This document shows positions 24,637 to 36,783 of a stretch of DNA of 64,000 nucleotides, one piece after another. Source of the stretch: Lingula anatina. Its lineage: Eukaryota; Brachiopoda; Lingulata; Lingulida; Lingulidae. A program made the translations under genes and the position numbers. Location of the stretch: the NCBI RefSeq assembly GCF_001039355.2, contig NW_019774848.1, positions 124,001 to 188,000 on the forward strand. Reading direction: 5' to 3'. The notes beneath the pieces were generated by a model. The model searched no databases. It was given only the letters and a program-made list of their open reading frames with translations, and was not told the origin of the DNA. How positions within the stretch are numbered: the stretch's first letter is position 1; every line of letters begins with the position of its first letter.

Positions 24637-27600
24637 ATGATGCTGTCAAGTTCTTTGAAAGAGGTGGTGCATTATTTGTGTGGAAAGTGCAAGCAAAAAT
24701 GTAAAATGCACTTGATGCACAAGGGCTTTTGTAATGTCTTATTGCTATTAACCTTAGTAAACACATGTAAGCCTTGATAATTCGCCATTGCTTCAAGTGC
24801 TAAGCTTGTACATATAGAAGAACCTATGTTAAATTTAAGAAGGAATTTGTGTGTGAAAATTACACCCACATGGCCCCAAAAAATATCAGAGCTTACTTCT
24901 GCAAATTACGTGTGAGCGCCCACAATCTCTCTATTGAACGGGGCAGGTACTGCAAGCCAAAAATCCCTGCAGAGTTGAGATTTTGTAAACTTTGTGATTT
25001 GAATAAAGTAGAAGATGAGTTCCACCTCCTGCTAGAGTGCAAAGCATATGATTCAATAAGAGATCCCTTCAGAGGGCAGCTGTCAGAGTTCCTACCCCTA
25101 GGCGACCTCAGCAATAATGAACTGTTTAAATTTCTTATGGGTGCTCTGGACATAGATATTCTTAGAATGGTCATGTGTTTTGTAAATAGATGCTTTCAAC
25201 AGAGAGAACAGGCCCTATCTTAATACATTGTACACTTTCCAGTGTATTTATTCAAATTCATCGCCTATAGATTATCATTATACATTTCATATATATATCT
25301 TTTTTTTTCTTTTAAGTTAAAACTAACTTATTGGTATTGTTCTACATGTAAACATTGAAGTCATGTATATTTATTCATTTACTTGTTTGTACTGTTATAG
25401 ATGTATTGTCTTTGATTGTACCTTATATGTGAAGGTGTATCAATAAAGAACCTCTATGTTTTGGGGTTGTAGAAATACTATTCAGTAAAATATTACTGTA
25501 GCTATACACCGTAGTTATAAGGCAAGTCGCTCTGTTCTACTGTTATATTTAGTTTACATCTCAGATCTTTAAACAGTAGGGAAATTCCTAAAAACTAATT
25601 TTTCCACATTTTCTACTTATTTATGTTTTAAATTTTGTAATACCTGCCATTAAAATGTAAAACAGAAAATTTTGTAGGATTACATACCAGTGTATTGTGC
25701 AAGTAACAAATTAATGCAGCTTTGTTATGTTTGCATTAAGAATTATTTTCATGTACTGTTATTTATATTGATGGCTTGTTGCAGGTGATAAACAGCTTAC
25801 GCAATGGCAGTATTCAGAGCAAGGAGTTGTGTGAGAAGTGTATCAGACGTGTGCAGAAGACCAGAGAACTTAATAGCTTCATCACAGAGACATTAGATAT
25901 TGCCAGAAGTCAAGCTAGTGAGTCACAGGCAAGACAGCTATCAGGTAGGTCTGTAGACAACTTATATATTGTTGCTTTAATTGACAGTGAACATGATTTT
26001 AAAACTTTAAATCAAAAACAATTAGAACAATTATGTTAAATGGCAACAATTTAGCTTTATCCTATCATAAATTCTGGCATGGAGTCTTAATTTTTTCTCA
26101 GGAAAAAAATAATTTCTCCTGATTAAAAATAATTTTCCTGACCTGTTTTTGCTCTTGGATTCAATGTTTTTATTAACCACTTTTAACTAAAGAACCTACA
26201 GTGTACCTCAAAATGAATCATGAATCATTTAGGCTACCATCAGTTTCCTGGTATTTCAGAATCTGAAAGAAATATAGTGTCATGCACTTTTGTTTGAGGG
26301 ATTTCCATTCTTGTAGGCCTGTATTGGGAAAGATCTCTGTGGGATATTAAGACAGAGATATGACTTCAGGACATTTTCAAACATTGGTGATAGGATAATA
26401 GTTAAATTTACTTACTTAGCATTACTTAGCGTTGATTTCCGATTCTGGTTCCTACTGGATCTTCTTTATTAGGCTCTTCTTCCAAAACTAACTTATGACT
26501 TCCGATGATGTTAATTTCGGACCTATAATCGTCATACTTGAGTTCCTGGTCATCCCACCACTTGTCTAATCTGTTCTTAAAAGAGTTAAGGCTTTTTGCC
26601 CTGACAATATTTGATGTGTATGGTGGGGGGATGGGTTACTGTTTATGATAAACATAAAAATTTTATTGTAATCAAGTATCCCACTGGTACAGTGATTAAT
26701 TAGATATAATTTATTACTGAAAGAATACAGTATAATGTAAGAAATTCTTTATACTAATTATGCACCAACAAATAAATCACTGGTATTACTTTGGAACCAT
26801 ATTTTTACCTAATTTGTTTGATTGTTTTTTTTTCCGAGAATTTCCATTTAATAACATTTTAGTGATAATTGTCACTAACTTTGGGACAAAATATATTTGT
26901 GAAACAGCTACATGTATGTTTTGCTCTTGTCTTGTTCAGCCTGATGATGCTCTTGTAATCAATTAATTATGTATTTCTTCATTATGTTAAATTGAATCTA
27001 AGGTAAGAATTGAATTTTTTTCTAGGTTGTCTTTCTATATCTGTAACATGCTTATTTTCCAGGCTCCTCTCTAGGTATTCTAGATGGTGTCCCAGTCGCT
27101 GTGAAAGACAACTTCTCCACCTTGGGCGTGCAGACATCTTGTGCGTCTGCGATCCTCAAAGGCTATGTTCCTCCTTATAATGCTACCATGGTACAGAGGC
27201 TGCTGGACCAAGGCGCTGTCATGATGGGAAAGACAAACTTAGATGAATTTGCTATGGGGTCAGTAAGCGCATGTGTGGGTGGTAATATGTTGTGGTATCA
27301 GAGAGTTTTTGCAATTAAGGGGATGAGGGAGATACAAAGGACCACCTCTGTAAAACTCTGAATCAAAATTTGATCTAGGCTCCATGCCATTTCTAAAGTA
27401 GGATCAACCAAGAGGGTTATATGGTCCACTTTTACAGAAAAAGAACCTACTCTAAAATGGGTGGCTGTAGGCCTGTTTATTTATGTCTTAATTTGCCATA
27501 TTGGCTGAAGTGTTACTGATTGTTGATTTGCAGGTCTGGCAGCCTGGACAGTGTCTATGGACCAGTGAGGAACCCTTGGAAGTATACTTTTCAAAATTAC

Positions 27601-30600
27601 GAGGCCAACAAACAAGATGACCTGAACAAACAAAGTTTAAGATTTTCAAATAAAGGAAATAGTGCAAATCACAAAAACAATATTCAAAGTGAAAGTATAA
27701 AAAACTCTGATAGTACGAACGGTCAAAACGGGTCATCTGGTATTCCTGAAGACATGGATGTCAGTGACACGAGGTCAGAAGAATGTGATTGGTACGTGAG
27801 TGGGGGCAGCTCAGGAGGCAGTGCTGTAGCCGTAGCAACGGGGACAGCTTTTGCGTAGGTTTCTAGTAGATTCAGATGAATGAAAGAATTTTATTGTGTA
27901 ATGTTTATGAACATGGATAATATCAGACCCAGTTTAAATGATTCTGTCAGTGTATTATTAACAGAATAACTTGCATGTTGTCAGAAGTTTAATCCATCTC
28001 TCTTTGGGACCTATGTGAACTTAAATCTCTTTATTTATTTAAGATGCACATTTTCATATTATGTTGAATATCAACTTTTCATTTAATAATATTAGTATTA
28101 GTGATAGAAGTAGTAATAATTCAAATGATGGAATGAAGTGCAGTTAGCAGATTCTCTTCCAGAGCACTGGGTTCTGACACGGGAGGTTCTGTGAGGATTC
28201 CCGCCTCCTACTGTGGTGTTGTGGGCTTTAAACCCACCTATAGCCTGCTGTCCCGGTATGGACTGATACCTTTAGTCAATTCTCTGGACGTACCTGGGAT
28301 TTTAACCAAAACAGTAGATGACACTGTGATCATGTTAAGTGAGTGCTTTTAGAACCTGTGCTGTTAATGAGTCATACATTCAATAATGTGTTTACTCTGT
28401 CTTTCTCATATTGTACAAAGAAAACATTGTTGATGTAAGTTTTAATAGTAAATGGTGCAACAAGTCAAATCTCATAATTTTATGAAGGTCAACATTTTAT
28501 GAAGGTCAACATTTGTCACACTTGTTACAGATGTTTTAGCTGGCCATGACGTCCATGACTCCACAACTATGACTGACCCCTACAAACCTGTACTGGCTGT
28601 AGATTTTCCTGAGAAAATCTCTCTAAAAGGATTGCATATAGGAATACCGAAGGTATAATTAGCTGTCACATTTCAATAACATTATTTCTGTATGTCAAGC
28701 TTGGGATTTTGAAATAAGATTTAACACATTGGATTTTGAATAAAAATAAAACTATAATTCTGATAACTACAGCTGACGTTTTAAGAGAAAGAGAAAAAAT
28801 AATAGTGGATATACTAAGTCACGTGGTTGTTGGACATAAAACAAACTTAAAGTGAGCTACATGCCCCTAATCTCACTGTTATACCCCTCAACTTTCTCTC
28901 TTTTAGGAGTATCATGCCCCTGGTCTGGCGTCTGATGTCCTGTCGGCCTGGGACAAAGCCGCTGACCTGTTTGAAGCTCATGGCGCCACAGTAAGTGAGG
29001 TGTCTCTGCCACACACTCGCTTCTCCATCGTCTGCTACTCTATACTGTGTGCTTGTGAGGTCTCCTCCAACATGGCAAGATATGATGGGATTGAGTTTGG
29101 TTAGTCTGTTTTTTTAAGACGTAATAATAATAACAATAATAATATATAGTGTCAAAAGATATAGTTCAATTATGATATAGCATTCAGCATAGGCCTAACT
29201 GGCCTCTGCAATTCAAAATGATACGTTGAGTTGTTTAATTAGTTATCTATTGATTGCCATTTAAGTATTTATTTATGATGTTGGAAACTTGTGGAGGTTG
29301 TATCGGAGTGATGGGTGCAATAGTAATGAAATGAACCAGCTGTTTTGTGGACGTGCACAGCTGTTTTGTGGACGTGCATGAATAGTTGTAGATTGACAAG
29401 TGCATGTATTCCAGTGTAATCACAACCTTGTGGGATTTGGAAATTTATTTTATGTCGGGAAATCTATTGTCATCGCCTGCATTTTTTGTCATCATTAGCA
29501 TCACAGCTAGCATTGCCATTGATAAAATTATTCTTTACTTAGAGACTAAATGTATTTGACGTTTGTTATTTAGTCTTTTAAGTAAAGAATAATTCTATTT
29601 TATCATCCTATCTAGAGACGATGAAAAACCTCTTTCATAAGTAGCATTGTCATTGTCATGCACTGTCCTCCTTAACATAATAAAAACATTTATATGTCAT
29701 ATTGTGATAAATATTGACAAGAAAACATTTTGTGCACTGTCAGCATTAACACCATACCAGTAAAAGGAAGTCCATTTTACTTATTATTCTCAATTTTTTT
29801 CCAAGGACTACAGCTCAAGTTAATATCCAGTATTATTAGATTATTTTTTGTGATGTTTTGTGCCTCCATTGCAGGTCACAGGGCACAGAATGCTGACGCG
29901 TCCACAGAGGCTTTGTATGCCGCTAGCAGACATGAGGGCTTTAATGATGTTGTCAGGGGGAGAATCTTAGCAGGGAACTATTTTTTACTTAATAAGTAAG
30001 TACTGGTCTCATAGTGCTGACACAGCATACCTGCTTAACAAGGGTTTAGCCAGCAAGCTGCCCACTTGGTATTTGGTTTGTTACAGAAATGAAGGTTTTA
30101 TACTACGATAAGTTTTTAAAATAAGTCGATATATTTGTTGATAGGAATAAGAATTGTGATAGGAATAAGAATTGTGAATCAGTATTATATTCTTCATTTT
30201 GGAATAATTATACCTGCATACCTGCTGAACAAGAGTTTAGTCAGCAAGCTGCCCACTTGGCCTTTAGGTTTGTTAGAAAAATTAAGGTTTTATACTACAA
30301 GTTTAAAAAAGAAAGTATTTTTGTTGATAGGAGTAAGTTTTGTGAATCGGCATTATACTTCTATATTCTTCACTTTGGAATAATTATTTTATTTTGTATA
30401 AACTAATTTCAGAAACTATGACACTTATTTTATCCAAGCACAGAAGGTGCGTAAACTGATCAGCGAGGACTTTGCCTGCGTGTTCTCCGTGGGTGTGGAT
30501 GTACTACTTACCCCTACCACACTGACCGGCGCCCCTAAATATAGCTGGTATAAGAGGGAAGACAACAGAACTAGGACAGAACAACAGGATGTTTTTACTC

Positions 30601-31043
30601 AGCCAATCAATATGGCAGGTAATGGGTCTAGTTGCTAGCTGTAGTCCACTCGTATATTTATTATTTACATTATTTGATTGAAAAAAGTGATGCACTCAAA
30701 TATGACCCTTCATTTGTACATTAGAAATATTAGATTGATGTCCAAAAGCCATAACTTGCACCTCAGGATTTCACAGAAGAGATCCAATTTCAGCAGAAAA
30801 ATGGTATAGGAGAAAATTATAAAACAGACAAAGCCAATGGTTACTACTGTACTGTTTCATTTCTCTACAGGCCTGCCTGCAGTCAGCGTGCCAGCCTCAC
30901 TGTCAGATGAGGGCGTACCCATAGGGCTACAGTTCATTGGACCAATGTTTAGTGAACAGAAACTGCTCACGGTAGCAAGATGGTTTGAACAGCAAGTGCA
31001 TTTCCCTAGGCTCAGCTTGGATGGAATTCTTGGAGATTTATGA
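24637..31043 (+). CDS. QRSL1: Mitochondrial glutamyl-tRNA(Gln) amidotransferase subunit A, 10 exons
   Basis: GatA subunit of GatCAB, which converts Glu-tRNA(Gln) to Gln-tRNA(Gln) in mitochondria. Coding exons: 24637-24663, 25785-25944, 27063-27258, 27534-27854, 28163-28338, 28531-28652, 28907-29099, 29875-29995, 30413-30618 and 30871-31043; 564 residues, against about 528 in human. The amidase triad is visible: Lys in [10 protein letters not shown] (about residue 77), the GGSSGGS loop, and [12 protein letters not shown]. Also [35 protein letters not shown] and [15 protein letters not shown]. Exon 1 is only nine codons (MMLSSSLKE) and was found by its match to the human start; its donor GTGGTG is weak. 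About 48 extra Asn/Ser/Lys-rich residues sit between NPW and DWYVSGG and explain the extra length. Exon 3 ends at a GTCAGT donor needed for frame. A LINE remnant occupies intron 1. AATAAA occurs near 31320. Confidence 0.95.
24849..25460 (+). mobile_element. 5'-truncated non-LTR retrotransposon (LINE) 3' end in QRSL1 intron 1
   Basis: Open frame 24849-25223 (124 codons) contains [12 protein letters not shown] and then C-x2-C-x10-H-x4-C within [21 protein letters not shown], the zinc-finger-like end typical of many LINE ORF2 proteins. No reverse-transcriptase core remains, so the copy is 5'-truncated. An AT-rich 3' region runs to about 25460 with TCAATAAAG near its end. The frame is intact to its own stop, which suggests a fairly young insertion. 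Clade not determined. Confidence 0.65.
29518..29605. repeat. Inverted repeat (hairpin) in QRSL1 intron 7
   Basis: Arms of about 33 nt containing TTATTCTTTACTTA and TAAGTAAAGAATAA plus the paired GACTAAAT / ATTTAGTC, separated by about 18 nt. A palindromic transposon remnant or a hairpin in the pre-mRNA. Two tandem copies of a 22-bp unit (CAGCTGTTTTGTGGACGTGC) lie just upstream at about 29338-29382. Confidence 0.75.
30025..30400 (+). repeat. Diverged tandem duplication, about 190 bp, in QRSL1 intron 8
   Basis: Two adjacent copies share CAGCAAGCTGCCCACTTGG, GGTTTTATACTAC, TTTGTTGATAGGA and CACTTTGGAATAATTAT-type blocks with about 15 percent divergence. The first copy also repeats ATAGGAATAAGAATTGTG twice. 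Confidence 0.75.
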
Positions 31044-32391
31044 TAAGAAGAAAAATTAGTAGGATACATTGGGTTTATTCACATCAATATTTTGTGCTGA
31101 ATTTTTAAAAAGTGCTATTAAAAGTAATCTTGCTTTTGAATTAATCTCTTGTTTGTTTGAATTGGTTTTCTGAAAAGCATTCTGGAAAGTGTAATATGTG
31201 GGCATTAATTTACTTAAAAACAACAACAAATTTTGTAAGTTAAGGGCAGCAATTTGATTATTCTAAACTGAGACTCCAGGGAGCTTATTAAACGCTGACA
31301 TACAAAGAAGAATATGAAAATAAAGATTGATGATATGTCTGGCACTGTTTCAAGTATTAGAACAGACTAAGTATGTCATCACAGACAGACTAAATTATAT
31401 TGATTCTTCTTTACAAAATAATCTGTTGCCCAACTAATTAAAACCTGTTCATGGAAAATGTTTTAGCAATTGTCTTGAGCTGTATTTCATCATGCTGTGG
31501 AAAAGGTTGATTTTTGTTTTTTTGATTAGACTCCAGGTTTCATGCTGCTGTAACCTGGCTTTGTAGAAAACCAAGACACTCCTGTCCCTCATTTTATGTG
31601 TTATTGATTTGATCCAATAATATGAATGCTTGAAATGTCTTTTCATGCTGAATAGAATTGTGTAAATATTCAGATATAACTCTCACATCAATGGAAATCA
31701 AATCTTGAGCTCTACTGGTCAGAAACAAAGAATTGTCAGCTGTTTGCCAGAACTACGAATTACCGTTAACAAGCATATCTTGTTAATTTACTCAGCCTAT
31801 TAATACCCCTCCTGCTAAGGTACTGTACATGTTTCATAATCTGAAACCTGAAAATTTATATGTGATTATTGCTCTGTCTTCCGATTCTCAGGCTCTACAT
31901 GTAATTTAGTTTGAAAAATAATAGCATACGTTGAAATGATTTTTGTGCAACTTGGTTAAAAAATCTCATGGCAGTGAGGTTTTCTGTCATGATTTTAACA
32001 AAGCCAATCACCGCTAGAAAAAAATGGAGTCTTGTGTGTTCCACTGCAGTATCCCATAATACTCTGCAATTAATTCGAAAAAATGCATCAGTGCAGTTTG
32101 AAAAACGAATTACATGTGGATATCTGTCTGCTTCCCTAGAAGGTGTTATCAAGAGTTCCACACCCCCCTGCAAACACCTGATGTTAAAAAGCTGTCTTAT
32201 TTGACATAATCCCCATGTTATGTTAATTGATCTATGGACTTGGTCATTGTGAACAATGTTGAGCACCTGTGTTAATATCTGTGGAGTCTGTACAGTGCAT
32301 GATCAATATGGAACATGCATGTAGTACATTGTATTGATTATTGTTTGTGGCTTTGTTTTGTGCTGTCCACAAGTAATCACTTATTAAGTAT
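31044..32391. other. QRSL1 3' flank
   Basis: AT-rich, no recognisable gene. Open frames on both strands at 31895-32266 have no family match that I know and no splice context. Confidence 0.5.
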
Positions 32392-35300
32392 GGGGGGGGG
32401 GGGGCAGGATGGACAGACTTTGATTGCTTGAAGAAGTGACAGCCTACATATTTATATACCAGTAGTTGTATACAATAGTGCAAACTGAAGAGAAAAAATC
32501 TGATTTATTGTTCTAGAAGAGATCCGTTTGTATTAGTTACATTAGCAGTGCCTGGATATCCATTCAATTTTGTAGGACAAGGATCAATGTTTTGCAGATA
32601 ATAAAGCCCACTACCTAAATAATCAGACATGCAAGACTGAACTTAGTGAGAGAGGATTTCCCTTGAGTTCTTCACTCTACATTAATGACACACATTTCAC
32701 AGTCTACATGGGAAACATTTTCAGTCAACTTGTAACAGCTCAAATTAGAACATATTCCATGTTTTAGACCCTTTATCATAAGATAATTTAGTTCTAATTA
32801 ATGACTGGCCATCATTTAGACTGCCATTGTCTTGCTGGTCATTTTGGAAGGAAATATGGAGATCTGGTACTCTTTTTTGGGAGGTTTTAGCTTTTTTTAG
32901 GTCTAAATTGAGAAAGTTTTTCAGGACATGTAGATATAAAAAATTTAAAGGATATATGTTATCTAATGCTGCTTAAATACCTTTGAGTACTTTCCACTAT
33001 TTTCACCCAAGTTTGCCTTAGGTCACTGAAAATTACTCCTTTTTCATTGGAACAGAAGTGGCTTTCTACATTGTAGCTAGTGGCTTTTGAACACCAGGGT
33101 GCTAAATGGTCCCTTTCAATTAAAAATTGGGGCAAACAGACTGTGGAGAAGAATCTATAAGTGATGTCCATCATCTGATTAATCAATTTACATGTACAAC
33201 TACGGCAAATCGACCAACTGATTTTTACACGGTGACTTGATTAGAAATGGGCTGTAGTACCTTGTATGTATTGATTGGTCAATTAACTATTTCCTGTGTT
33301 ATAAAAGTGATTGATCAAAGTTGTACAGTAATCAGGCCGTCTAAGCCATAGATTTATATATATTTTTTGTTTTTCTGGCTTGGAGAACATCTGCACTAAG
33401 AATTCTCTTTGCTCAATTTTAGCAAATTGTTATGAAGATATGGAAATGTATTTGTCATTTTATACTAGTCTGATAGAGTTACTCCAGGAATTATCACAGT
33501 CAAGTGTACTGCAGTGTCTGGCAGAGCTCAGTAAATGAGATCAAACTCACTGCAGGTAACTTCCAGCTTCACTGTCAACACTGATCAATACCTGTTAAGA
33601 GCCATCGTCTCAGAGAGGAAACATGGGAGTTAAAAGCTGAAGGGTTTTATGTAAGCTGAGATTTCTATTTGCGCACACTTTTCACTTTCAGTTCTGAAGT
33701 CTAAGCTTGCCTTCAAGTAAAACCCTTCAGAAAATATTTTACTTTTTGTAATTAACATTGTCCAAACCCCACTCTACATTACAACATAATAACAATAAAG
33801 ATAAATAAAATAAAATTGCCTATTTGCTTTAAGTTATGCCAGAGTTTTAAGTACATCATCTCTTCAGCACAATGTAATAAAACATACTGGTACTTTTAAA
33901 AAATCAATAATCAAATGTTCAAAATGCTGATGTTGGTGCATAGAAAATGGGGGCCAATGTCAGTTACATATGGGTCCTAATGGAACAAGACACATCAAGT
34001 ATTAACTGCTATTTTATTAATGCTGAACGGAGATATGATTGAAATACATCGGGTGATTTCAGTTTTCTTTTATACTTGACTCATCTGGCAGAAAGAGTTG
34101 GTTCCACTCCAGGAGGCCTTATGTTTATAAAGCCAGACAAATCATCTGATCACTGCTGGGTGCCCATGTAATCCCTGTAGCAACAATTATTAAACGTGTT
34201 CACATTGTTTTTTTTTTTGTTTGTTTATCTTAAATTTATTGGCAAGTTTTATTTGTTATAATCTTGTTAGGATTTACCAAAATTGCCGTAAAAATGCAGG
34301 TCAGGTTAAAAAACCATAGTAATTGGACAATACACTGATATAAATGCAATTTTGTTCTTGACATTTGATAGAAAATGTTAAAAATGTAGTGACTGGACTG
34401 TTATGTGGGAAATATGTAAATTTCCATGGACAATTTCCCCTTCAGTCGGTGTTATGATTAGAATAAATGAAGCGTAGAACAAATTGACAGATTATTTTAC
34501 TGTACTACATGAAACACCCTCATTAAATATACTTGCATTTATTCAAGTCCATATTTTCTGTATCATAGCTTGCGATCTTTATTATTCAAGACTCCCGTGG
34601 ATACTTTTCCTCACTTTTTTTTTACACTTAATGTCAGTATACCTGTACATGTATGTGTCAGCTTTGGGGGCTTTTTATACCATATGCATTCATAATACTT
34701 TAAATATCAATATGATACAATGTAGCCATGCTAACCAGTGGGAGAACTGAGACAAGAGATAGCAGTAGGACAAAGAACATTTATTCCAGATATGCAAATG
34801 TGAAAGCCGGCAGCTGGCAAGTGAGGATCAATACAATAGGATACTGAACATATTCAAGGAGACAAAGCAATAAAATCATTTGAAATTTCCATCCATTTAA
34901 ACAATTAAGAAAAGCTACAATCCAAATCAATTTGCTTCATATAATCGTATCTGTTCGTTTCCTAAAGGTTGAATTAATGGCTCATTGTCATCCCTGAGAG
35001 CAGAGAATGTTCTGGTGGTGCTCATTCCCCATGGTTGTAGCAGGTTTGGTCAAGTGGCTTGGAACGCTGGTCAAGCATGTTATGTAGCCATATATTACAG
35101 CATTAAGAAACACCAATCGACAGTGCTAAAATTAGATAGCGGAATCTCAACATTCAAAGTTCAGTTATTTAAGAACTGAATATGTTCTAAGTACATTACA
35201 AATTGCACACATTTTTTTTGAATAAAAAAGGTTTTGTTTTACATTCATGGAAAAAAACAGTATGTACTATTAATAAAATATAAGGGAATTATCACTTTTA

Positions 35301-36783
35301 CCTGTAAAACAATAAGTTTTTCTTGACAATAAAATGTATCATTTTAAAATCTATGACAATATTAAAAATAAGTTATTAAAATACCATGAAAGGCTAAAAA
35401 GGAACATTTTTTGCTGCTTTCTGACATTCTATGAACAGTTTTATAGTTAATTCTTGAGAGAAATGCTGTTAAATTAAGTGGCTGATAGTTCAAGTACCAT
35501 TCATTCATTCTCTTTCACATAAATATGGTGCTTCAAATCAAACGGATATACCCTTGTTATCAAGAGGGGAGCTTAGACCTGTTATTACTGTGTTCTCTGT
35601 GGTTGGTGTCCATATTGACTGTTCCCGGCAGGTATCTTCCTCTGGTCTTATGGAGATCTATGTTACTACATGCTGACTGCTCAGAGCCTGTAACTTCCTG
35701 TTGTCTTATAAAGAACTTGTATGTTAATTTAAGCTACCTGCAGGCTGCACCTGAACAACAACAACAACATGTCTGCAGCAAAAACTGTTCCTTTTGACCT
35801 GAAGTGCCTCCACTGAGGTGTAGATCGAGTCTGTTGTACATCACATGTAGCACATCAAGATTTGTTCACACAAGCCTGGTCCAATTAATATATATTTTCT
35901 GGGATGTTCCAAGCTGTTAAAGCTAAAATGAAAAAGAAATGGTTTGACAAAGAGGCCCAAACATAGAATCTCAATCAGTTCATGCACACAAGCACATCTC
36001 ACTCCCCTTAGGAAAAAGTCCTATAGGATCCTATTAGATCTTATAAGATCCTTTAGGAAATTGGGGCAATTTCCTACAGAACCCTATAGGATTTTTTGGT
36101 AAGGGTCACTGAAAATATTCAATCAAAGGACAACATTTAACACCTCATTTCACCATAAATAAAGAAAGCGGTAATTAAAAACAATTTACTATTCAATAAC
36201 ACATGCCTTAAGTTTTTTTATCTCAATTATCTCAGTAAAAAAATGTTTAATGGAGCTGATGACTTTACTTGCTGTATTTATATTATATCCATGTATACAC
36301 AATTAAGGCAGGAAGTCAGTCAAACATTCTGTTGCCATAACTACCATGACACAGTACCTGAAGTGAAGGAGGTCGCATAGCGATCAGTCTTAATGAAACA
36401 AAGCGCAGAGACTGGACATGGCGGCCACCAGGACGGCAGTCAGGACAGTACTATAACTGGACACTGGACCCCCAGGAGCAACGGAGCCCGTTGTATTGTT
36501 TTGCTACAACAACAAAATATAACAGTTTTACCAAAATATGTTTTCTGTGATATACTTAAAATTCTACAATATGATATAATATTTTCATACCAGTGCATGT
36601 ACCTCATTAAAATCTGTTAAATTTTTACAAAATTATATAATTTTCATTTTTGCCACAACAACAAAATAACAGTTTTACCAAAAAAATGTATACTGTGATA
36701 CTGAAAATTCTACAATATTATATATTTTCAAACCAGTGCATCCACCTCATTAAAATCTGTTACATTTTTACAAGTAATATATG
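32392..36783. repeat. Tandem segment copy A, non-coding (probable unmerged haplotype)
   Basis: Starts at a run of 13 G and ends at the single N at 36784. Near-identical to 36785-about 41516. Relative to copy B it lacks the 275-bp CACTA-like MITE and about 110 bp found at about 37155-37265, and has about 52 bp (near 33815-33866) absent from B. No coding exon recognised; a shared 90-codon frame at 35525-35797 (plus) has no known match. Confidence 0.78.
36004..36105. mobile_element. CCTATAGG-type short inverted-repeat element
   Basis: 102 bp with imperfect ends CCCCTTAGGAAAAAGTCC and complement CCCTTACCAAAAAATCC, flanked by TCACT on both sides (35999-36003, 36106-36110). Interior consists of CCTATAGG, GATCTTATAAGATC and AAATTGGGGCAATTT palindromes. 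A 5-bp target duplication does not identify a superfamily with certainty. Confidence 0.6.

Noticed and set aside
35525-35797. 90-codon frame conserved in both tandem copies (also 40265-40537)
   Set aside because: Conservation is explained by the recent copy; no splice context, family match or coding signature.
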